Source: Procambarus clarkii
Taxonomy: Eukaryota > Arthropoda > Malacostraca > Decapoda > Cambaridae
Length of the DNA: 64,000 nucleotides
Assembly (NCBI RefSeq): GCF_040958095.1
Contig: NC_091230.1
Span: 6,953,926-7,017,925 of the forward strand
Direction of reading: 5' to 3'
Made by a program: the position numbers and the translations under genes. Shown here in pieces: positions 57,001 through 64,000 of this stretch; the first letter of the stretch is position 1; every line of letters starts with the position of its first letter. The notes under the pieces were generated by a model. That model was not told the origin of the DNA. It saw only the letters and a program-made list of their open reading frames with translations, and ran no database searches.

Positions 57001-58028
57001 TGGAACAGCCTCCCCCACCAGCAGAACACTCACCAAGGAGGCGATTTGAGAAGGGACAGAAGAAAGTGAGCCTCAAAGCGATGTACACTAACATAGATGG
57101 AATTACAAATAAAGCAAATGAGCTTGGAGAACGGGTACTAGAGGAAAACCCAGACATAATAGCCCTCACAGAAACAAAGATCACGAAAACGATAACAAAC
57201 GCAGTGTTCCCACAGGACTATTATGTTATGAGGAAAGAGAGGGAAGGAAGAGGTGGGGGTGGTGTAGCTCTGCTGGTAAGAAAAGGCTGGGATTTTGAGG
57301 AGATGGATATTCAGGGCTGTGAAGGTTTCAGTGACTACATAGCAGGTACCGTAACAAATGGAGGGAAAAAAATTATAGTCGTAGTCATATATAATCCACC
57401 ACCAAATGACAGAAGACCTAGACAGGAATATGATAGAAACAACATGGTCACCATTAACACAATAGAAAGAGCAGCTTCTGTTGCTAGCAGGAATGGATCT
57501 GGACTACTAATTATGGGAGACTTCAACCATGGGAAGATAGATTGGAAGAACAGAGACCCGCATGGAGGACCAGAAACATGGAGAGCTAAGCTGCTGGACG
57601 TGGCAACAAGAAACTTTCTAAGCCAGCACATCAAAGAACCAACAAGAATGAGAGGAGAAGATGAACCAGCAATGCTTGATTTGATATTTACCCTAAATGA
57701 GTGGGATATAAGGGAAGTTAAGATGGAAGCGCCCTTGGGAATGAGTGACAACAGTGTATTGAACTTCGAGTACCTGGTAGAGCTAGGTCTTATCTCCCCC
57801 AAAAAAGAACTAGGAATCAAAAGGCTGGCATACCGAAAGGGGAGTTATGAACAGATGAGAAGTTTCCTAAGTGAAATACCTTGGGACACAGACCTCAGAG
57901 ATAAGTCTGTACAGGGTATGATGGACTATGTTACCCAAAAGTGTCAGGAGGCAGTAAACAGGTTCATCCTGGTCCAAAGGGAAAAATCCGAGAAGCAACA
58001 GAAGAATCAATGGTATAATAGGGCATGA
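57001..58028 (+). pseudogene. LINE-A endonuclease (A1)
   Basis: About 342 codons from a methionine at 57001. Boxes: MYTNIDGITNKANEL (catalytic N), DIIALTETKI (E), LLIMGDFNHGKIDW (D and N), AMLDLIFT (D) and MSDNSVLNFEY, where the catalytic S-D-H reads S-D-N; the related copies at 35.8 and 62.3 kb keep H. This would abolish or weaken cleavage. The frame ends in the linker at a TGA that follows WYNRA. Confidence 0.88.
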
Positions 58029-58232
58029 ATGGAAGCGAAGAAACTGAACAAAAGGGCGTGGAGGAACTTCCGGAATAACAGAACACCACAAAGCAGAGAG
58101 AGATACCAGAGAACCAGGAATGAGTTCGTCAGGGTGAGAAGAGAAGCAGAGAAAAGTTTTGAAAATGATATAGCAAACAAAGCCAAGACCTAACGAAAGC
58201 TACTCCACAGTCATATCAGAAGGAAAACAACA

Positions 58233-59198
58233 GTGAAAGAAGTATTGAAACTTCGAACAGGCGAGGACAGGTATACAGAGAATGACAGAGAGGTGTGTGA
58301 AGAACTCAACAAGAGGTTCCAGGAGGTCTTTACAATAGAACAAGGTGAGGTCACTGTGCTAGGAGAAAGGGAGGTAAACCAGGCGGCCTTGGAAGAGTTC
58401 GAAATTACGAGAGAGGAGGTCAAGAGACACCTGCTGGATCTGGATGTTAGAAAGGCTGTTGGTCCAGATGGGATCTCACCATGGATACTGAAAGAGTGTG
58501 CAGAGGCACTTTGCTTGCCACTCTCCATAGTGTATAGTAAGTCACTGGAGACGGGAGACCTACCAGAAATATGGAAGACGGCGAATGTGGTCCCAATATA
58601 CAAAAAGGGCGACAGGCAAGAGGCACTGAACTACAGGCCAGTGTCCTTGACTTGTATACCATGCAAGGTGATGGAGAAGATCGTGAGAAAAAACCTGGTA
58701 ACACATCTGGAGAGAAGGGACTTCGTGACAAATCGCCAACATGGGTTCAGGGAGGGTAAATCTTGCCTTACAGGCTTGATAGAATTCTACGATCAGGTGA
58801 CAAAGATTAAGCAAGAAAGAGAGGGCTGGGCGGACTGCATTTTCTTGGATTGTCGGAAAGCCTTTGACACAGTATCGCATAAGAAGCTGGTACATAAGCT
58901 GGAGAGACAGGCAGGTGTAGCTGGTAAGGTGCTTCAGTGGATAAGGGAGTATCTAAGCAATAGGAAGCAGAGAGTTACGGTGAGGGGTGAGACCTCCGAT
59001 TGGCGTGAAGTCACCAGTGAAGTCCCACAGGGCTCTGTACTCGGTCCTATCTTGTTTCTGATATATGTATATGATCTCCCGGAGGGTATCGATTCATTTC
59101 TCTCAATGTTTGCGGACGATGCTAAAATTATTAGAAGGATTAAAACAGAAGAGGACTGTTTGAGGCTTCAAGAAGACCTAGACAAGCTGAAGATGTAA
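58233..59198 (+). pseudogene. LINE-A reverse transcriptase (A1)
   Basis: About 321 open codons: VGPDGISPWILKECAEALCL, VPIYKKGDRQEALNYRPVSL, HGFREGKSCLTGLIEFYD, IFLDCRKAFDTVSHKKL (first catalytic D), EVPQGSVLGPILFLIYVYDL and FADDAKIIRRI (catalytic D-D intact). It stops right after DLDKLKM because of the 50-bp loss at 59190; the thumb continues in the next frame (GVGSRRPDTRYHLGEEILQE). The catalytic boxes look functional, but the protein is split. Confidence 0.9.
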
Positions 59199-59722
59199 TG
59201 AAGATAGGTGTAGGGAGCAGGAGACCAGATACAAGATATCATCTGGGAGAGGAAATTCTTCAGGAGTCAGAGAAGGAAAAAGACTTGGGGGTTGATATCA
59301 CGCCAGACCTGTCTCCTGCAGCACATATCAAGCGGATAACATCAGCGGCATATGCCAGGCTGGCCAACATACGAACGGCATTCAGAAACTTGTGTAAAGA
59401 ACGATTCAGAACTTTGTATACCACATATGTCAGGCCAATCCTGGAGTATGCAGCCCCAGCATGGAGTCCATATCTAGTCAAGGATAAAACTAAACTGAAA
59501 ACGGTTCAAAGGTTTGCCACCAGACTAGTACCCGAGCTGAGAGGTATGAGCTACGAGGAGAGACTACGGGAATTAAACCTCACTTCGCTGGAAGACAGAA
59601 GAGTTAGGGGGGACATCACCACATTCAAGATTCTGAAGGGAATTGATAGGGTAGATAAAGACAGTCTATTTAGCACAAGGGGAACACGCACAAGGGGAGA
59701 CAGGTGGAAACTGAGTGCCTAA
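59198..59722 (+). pseudogene. LINE-A post-RT (thumb and carboxy) region
   Basis: About 174 codons: KEKDLGVDITPDLSPAAHIK, YTTYVRPILEYAAPAWSPYL, RFATRLVPELRGMSYEERLR. It ends at a TAA in place of the QMSHRDIRKNFF continuation, whose sequence follows as NFFCVRVVDKWNAL. This carboxy module lacks an RNase H, which supports a CR1/L2-like rather than I-like assignment. Confidence 0.85.
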
Positions 59723-59944
59723 ATGAGCCGCAGAGATATTAGAAAGAACTTTTTTTGTGTCAGAGTGGTTGACAAATGGAATGCATTAGGGGGTGATGTG
59801 GTGGAGGCTGACTCCATACACAGTTTCAAGTGTAGATATGATAGAGCCCAATAGGCTCAGGAATCTGTACACCTGCTGATTGACGGTTGAGAGGCGGGAC
59901 CAAAGAGCCAGAGCTCAACCCTCGCAAACACAACTAGGTGAGAA

Positions 59945-60620
59945 CTAGGTGAGTACACAACTGTCTCACTACACACTCCTGGCTCACTACACCAACCTGG
60001 CTCACTACACACACCTGGCTCACTACACAAACCTGTCTCACTACACACACCTGGCTCACTACACAAACCTGTCTCACTACTCAAACCTGTCCCACTACAC
60101 CTGTCTCAATACACATCTGTTGTGACCACTACAGCTGTCTATATACACATCTGTTGTGACCACTACAGCTGTCTCATTACACATCTGTTGTGACCACTAC
60201 AGCTGTCCCACTACACATCTGTTGTGACCACTACAGCTGTCTATATACACATCTGTTGTGACCACTATAGCTGTCTCATTACACATCTGTTGTGACCACT
60301 ACAGCTGTCTCACTACACATGTGTTGTGACCACTACAGCTGTCTCACTACACATCTGTTGTGCCCACTACAGCTGTTTCACTACACACACACCTGTCTCA
60401 CTACACACACCTGTCTCACTACACGAACCTGTCTCACTACACAAACCTCTCTCACTACACACACCTGTTGTGACCACTACACCTGTCTCAATACACATCT
60501 GTTGTGACCACTACAGCTGTCTCACTACACATCTGTTGTGACCACTACAGCTGTCTCACTACACATCTGTTGTAATCACTACCGGTTTCTCAATACTCAC
60601 CTGATGTGAAAAATAAACAC
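59945..60620. repeat. 34-bp and 16-bp minisatellite, right part
   Basis: Continuation of the array at 56107-56954 with the same two unit types, showing that the LINE-A landed inside it. Confidence 0.93.
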
Positions 60621-60785
60621 CTGTTGTAAATACTTCACTTTCTCATTACACTCACCCCTCACTACACACACGCAAGCGCACACACGTGCACACACATGGA
60701 CACACATGCACACACGCCACGAGCGTAGCTCTCCTCCAGAAATTACACTCAGGTAATTTACTCACGCGTGCACGCACACACAACA

Positions 60786-60876
60786 ATCAATTGATTGAGA
60801 GTTGAAAGGCAGGACCAGAGCCTGAGTCATAAAGCCAGAACTCAATCCCCGCAAGCACAACTAGGTGAGTACAACT
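60786..60876 (+). mobile_element. LINE-A 3' tail remnant with (GT)n
   Basis: GATTGAGAGTTGAAAGGCAG, then CCCCGCAAGCACAACTAGGT and GAGTACAACTGTGTGTG. Only the tail is present. Confidence 0.7.
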
Positions 60877-60930
60877 GTGTGTGTATGTGTGTGTGAGCAC
60901 ACACACACATACACACACAAAAAAAAAAAT

Positions 60931-61302
60931 GTTGAAAAGGTTTTCAGGCTTAGAAAGTACAACAAGGACAGAGACTAAATGATAAAGGTGGTATTCATGA
61001 GCAAAATCGCGAAAGAGGAACTGTTAGAAAGGAAGTGCTGTCTAGCAAATGTAGAGAAGTTCAAAAGAGTATTCCTGCAGAGGGATATGACAAGGGAAGA
61101 GAGAAAGCAGGCAGCATACGTGAGGAAGGAGCGAAGGGAGAGAGAAAGGAATCGGGGAGAAACAACCCCGATCCCTACAATCCCAGAGGGGAATGGGGAA
61201 CCCTCCTCAAACACTGCACTAGCCACAGGGAGTGCGGCACCACCCCCACATTCTACCCAACAGACACCCTTCCTGCCCCAACTCCTGTCCGCCTCCCACT
61301 AA
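60931..61302 (+). pseudogene. ORF1 carboxy part of LINE-A (A2)
   Basis: VEKVFRLRKYNKDRD, a stop, then MIKVVFMSKIAKEELLERKC, FLQRDMTREERKQAAYVRKE. It aligns by eye with the ORF1 at 26035-24961 (KVFRLGWYKKDRD, FLQRDMTREERAMAAEARKK). The proline-rich tail continues in the next frame to about 61640. Confidence 0.7.
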
Positions 61303-61662
61303 GTACCCACCTAAGGCACCCTCCCCCCACCCACCCCTCTCCTCCCACTAACCCCCCTCCTCCCACTCCCCCCTCCCCCCAGGACCTCCCTTCTCCCCAA
61401 TCCCCCAAGCCCTCCCTTCTCCCACATGCCCTCCTGTCTCTCCCACCCACAAGCCCTCCGTTCTCCCCCGCTCCCCTAAGCCCCCCACTCTCCCCCACCC
61501 CACCTAAGCCTTCCACTCTCCACTACTCCCCCTCCCCCCCCCACCCTCCAAGCCCTTCCTCCTCCACCAGTCTCCCCGTACCAGGTCCTCCCAGCTCCCG
61601 CTCACCTCAGACCCCACAGGTCACCCCCAGAGGGGAAGCAGAAGCGAGTCAGTTTCAGGGCA

Positions 61663-62727
61663 ATGTACTCGAACATAGATGGGATCACAAGCAAGGCAAG
61701 TGAACTAAGGGAAAGAGCACAAGAAGTGAACCCAGATGTAATCGGACTCACTGAAACAAAACTCTCTGGAATCATAATGAATGCCGTGTTTCCCCAGGAG
61801 TACACAGTAATAAGGAAAGAGAGGGAAAGTAGGGGAGGAGTTGGAGTGGCCCTACTCATGAGAAAGGAATGGAATTTTAAGGAGATGGCTATCCCGGGCT
61901 GTGAGGGTTTCAGAGACTACATAGCAGGCACCATGACAATGGGAGGACCAAGGATAGTAGTAGCAGTAATATATAACCCTCCACCAAATGACAGAAGACC
62001 CAGTCAAGAGTACGAAAACAACAACATGGCAGTTAACACTATAATTGAGAGGGCAGCCTCTGCTGCCTGTAGGAATAGATCCCACCTGCTCATCATGGGG
62101 GACTTCAATCACGGAAGGATTGATTGGGAGAACAAGGAACCGCATGGAGGCGAGGATACGTGGAGAGCCAAACTACTGGAGGTGGTGACTAGAAACTTCT
62201 TAACCCAGCATGTCAGAGAACACACAAGGATGAGAGAAAATGACGAACCAGCGAGACTCGACCTGATCTTCACCTTGAACGACTCTGACATAAGAGAAAT
62301 CAGTTTTGAGGCCCCAGTAGGAATGAGCGACCACAGTGTATTGGTGTTTGAGTACCTTATTGAAGAAGGGTTATTGAACTCGAGGAGGGATACCGAAACC
62401 AAAAGGTTAGCATACCGAAAGGGAAACTATGAAGAGATAAGAAAATTCCTAACAGATATAGCATGGGAAACAGAGCTCAGGGAAAAGACGGCCCAAGATA
62501 TGATGCACTACATCTCGCAAAAATGCAAGGACGCAGCAAACAGGTTTGTCCCAGCCCAAAAGGAAAACAGTGAAATGAAGATGAGAAACTCATGGTTTAA
62601 TCAGAGATGTAGGCTAGCTAAGCAGCAAAGTAAAAGGGCATGGAGAAACAATAGGAATAACAGGAATATCTTTCTCTGGAGAGCAGAGAAAGATACCAGA
62701 ATGCCAGGAATGAATATGTCAGGATGA
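61663..62727 (+). CDS. LINE-A (A2) endonuclease domain, open
   Basis: 354 codons. Boxes: MYSNIDGITSKASELRERAQ (catalytic N), DVIGLTETKL (E), HLLIMGDFNHGRIDW (D and N), ARLDLIFTLN (D), GMSDHSVLVFEYL (S-D-H). All recognisable catalytic positions of the AP-like LINE endonuclease are in place. The upstream frame (61035-61703) overlaps the start, as expected for the ORF1/ORF2 boundary. The carboxy end runs into the pre-RT linker and stops at 62727, with the linker continuing in another frame (MRREAERQYENDIASKAKTQ). The enzyme would nick chromosomal DNA for target-primed reverse transcription. Confidence 0.9.
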   Translation: MYSNIDGITSKASELRERAQEVNPDVIGLTETKLSGIIMNAVFPQEYTVIRKERESRGGVGVALLMRKEWNFKEMAIPGCEGFRDYIAGTMTMGGPRIVVAVIYNPPPNDRRPSQEYENNNMAVNTIIERAASAACRNRSHLLIMGDFNHGRIDWENKEPHGGEDTWRAKLLEVVTRNFLTQHVREHTRMRENDEPARLDLIFTLNDSDIREISFEAPVGMSDHSVLVFEYLIEEGLLNSRRDTETKRLAYRKGNYEEIRKFLTDIAWETELREKTAQDMMHYISQKCKDAANRFVPAQKENSEMKMRNSWFNQRCRLAKQQSKRAWRNNRNNRNIFLWRAEKDTRMPGMNMSG

Positions 62728-63020
62728 GAAGAGAGGCAGAAAGACAATACGAAAATGACATCGCAAGCAAGGCAAAGACTCAGCCTAAATTGATGCATAG
62801 CCACATCAGGAGAAAAACAACAGTAAAGGAACAGGTTATGAAATTAGGGATAGGGGCAGAAGGATTCACTACAAACGACAAGGAAGTGTGTGAGGAACTG
62901 AATAAGAAATTCCAAAGAGGTCTTCACCTTAGAGCAAGGAAAAATCCCAGAGAAAAGAGAGGGAATTGCTAACCAGGAACCACTGGAAGAGTTTGAGATT
63001 ACCAGGGGGGAAGTAAGGAA

Positions 63021-63911
63021 GTGCTTACTAGAGTTGGATGTGACAAAGGCTATAGGCCCAGATGGAATCTCCCCTTTTGGATACTAAAGGAAGGAGCAGA
63101 AGAACTGTGCCTCCCACTCTCCATAGTGTATAACAAATCACTGGCAACAGGGGAACTGCCAGAAATTTGGAAAGCAGCTAACGTAGTCCCGATATACAAG
63201 AAAGGGGATAGACAGGAGGCACTGAATTACAGGCCAGTGTCCCTAACCTGCATACCATGCAAGCTGATAAAGAAGATTGTGCGAAGAAAGGTAGTGGAAC
63301 ACCTGGAGCGAAAGAACTTTGTAACACAGCATCAACATGGATTCAGGGATAGCAGGTCCTGCCTCACATGGTTACTTGAATTCTACGACCAGGCAACAAA
63401 AATAAGGCAAGAAAGAGAAGGGTGGGCAGACTGCATATTTTTGGATTGTCAGATAGCCTTTGGTACAGTGGCACACAAGAGGCTAGTGAAAAAGCTGGAG
63501 ATGCAGGCTGGACTGAAAGGGAAGGTACTCCGTTGGATACAGGAGTACCTAAGCAACAGGAGACAACGAGTCAGTGTGAGGGGTGAGGTCTCAGATTGGC
63601 GAGACATTACGAGTGGAGTCCCGCAGGGGTCAGTCCTTGGACCTATACTGTTTCTGATATATGTAAATGATCTCCCAGAGGGTATAGAATCGTTTCTCTC
63701 AATGGTTGCCGATGATGCAAAAATTATGAGGAGGATTGAAACTGAGGACGATAGTAGGAGGCTACAAGATGACCTAGACAGACTGAGTGAATGGTCCAAC
63801 AAATGGCTGTTGAAGTTCAACCCGAGTAAATGCAAAGTAATGAAACTAGGCAGTGGAAATAGGAGGCCAGACGCAGGATACAGAATAGGAGACTTACTTA
63901 ATGAAACTTAA
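63021..63911 (+). pseudogene. LINE-A (A2) reverse transcriptase
   Basis: About 296 codons: LCLPLSIVYNKSLATGELPE, VPIYKKGDRQEALNYRPVSL, QHQHGFRDSRSCLTWLLEFY, FLDCQIAFGTVAHKRL (the usual K-A-F-D is I-A-F-G, so the first catalytic aspartate is lost), GVPQGSVLGPILFLIYVNDL and MVADDAKIMRRI (V instead of F before A-D-D). The start is a frame shift near 63080 rather than a true initiation. It ends in GDLLNET at 63911 near the window edge. Confidence 0.88.
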
Positions 63912-64000
63912 TGAAACTTAAACTTAAACTTAGTACTTAATGAAACGAACATAGAGAAAGATCTAGGAGTTGATATCACACCAAACCGGAGAGAGCCGGT

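Larger units (their letters stand above)
56955..59950 (+). mobile_element. LINE-A (A1), 3-kb copy inserted in satellite
   Basis: Starts just before the end of ORF1 (CTGTTATCCACCTCACAGG, as at 24961-24980 on the other strand), then endonuclease (57001-58028), RT (58233-59198) and carboxy region (59198-59722), ending with the family tail at about 59945. It is the longest A1 copy. Breaks: a stop at 58026-58028, another near 58190, a loss of about 50 bp at 59190 just after the DD box, and a stop at 59720. Satellite of the same kind flanks both sides. Confidence 0.92.
60928..64000 (+). mobile_element. LINE-A (A2), runs off right edge
   Basis: Plus strand: end of ORF1 (60931-61302 and on in another frame to about 61640), endonuclease (61663-62727), linker (62724-62972) and RT (63021-63911), with post-RT sequence beginning before the window ends. 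The endonuclease frame is whole and its S-D-H box is kept. Breaks are few and small (ORF1 stop near 60979, frame changes near 62700, 62920 and 63080). A duplicated ATGAAACTTA string at 63899-63918 and repeated ACTTA words lie near the edge. Confidence 0.9.

Overview
The window looks like nuclear DNA of a decapod crustacean (crayfish- or lobster-like). This is inferred from intron-split fibronectin-III exons, tRNA-derived SINEs, two kinds of LINE, very long micro- and minisatellites, and interspersed repeats I associate from memory with decapods. Nothing bacterial, phage-like or CRISPR-like is present. Almost all long open frames are artefacts of tandem repeats whose unit length is a multiple of three, or are parts of LINEs.

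The one host gene I can support lies on the minus strand and spans at least 18511-56105. Eight exons (56105-55954, 52739-52572, 42563-42356, 42151-42084, 40118-39905, 39457-39237, 35005-34933, 18701-18511) join with consistent splice phases. They encode about 430 residues of tandem fibronectin type III (FN3) domains: three complete and a fourth begun. Each complete domain is built from two or three exons, with phase-1 introns between domains and phase-0 introns inside them. Both ends of the gene lie outside what I can see. It is probably the ectodomain of a receptor or adhesion protein, but the subfamily cannot be told.

Layout. 1-1705: a minus-strand RNase H-class LINE running off the left edge. 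1718-2864: possible non-autonomous Helitron. 4480-9190: a longer, decayed minus-strand copy of the same LINE class, interrupted by a small hairpin-bearing retroposon. 9680-15722: a roughly 6 kb purine-then-pyrimidine structure that is a large imperfect inverted repeat around a 0.3 kb spacer. 17577-18071: 45-bp array. 18701-18511: FN3 exon. 18946-33783: a chain of 5'-truncated LINE-A copies (CR1/L2-like, endonuclease plus reverse transcriptase, no RNase H seen) and tRNA-SINEs, nearly all on the minus strand and separated by (AC)n tails. 35005-34933: FN3 exon. 35187-38072: plus-strand LINE-A inside a 14-bp satellite. 39237-42563: five FN3 exons and an old LINE relic with a 41-bp array. 42590-43580: 58-bp array. 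43584-52540: about 8 kb of 21-bp satellite, broken by an RNase H LINE tail and a SINE. 52572-52739: FN3 exon. 52871-55465: about 62 copies of a 42-bp unit. 55954-56105: FN3 exon. 56107-60600: 34/16-bp satellite holding a 3 kb LINE-A. 60928-64000: a better preserved LINE-A relative running off the right edge.

The main biological signals are the phase-perfect FN3 gene whose introns are filled by array-specific satellites; a SINE family whose 3' tail matches the tail of the resident LINE (a classic parasite-host retroposon pair); a second SINE with the same body but a different tail; and a same-orientation chain of insertions that looks like repeated landing in the (AC)n tails of older copies.
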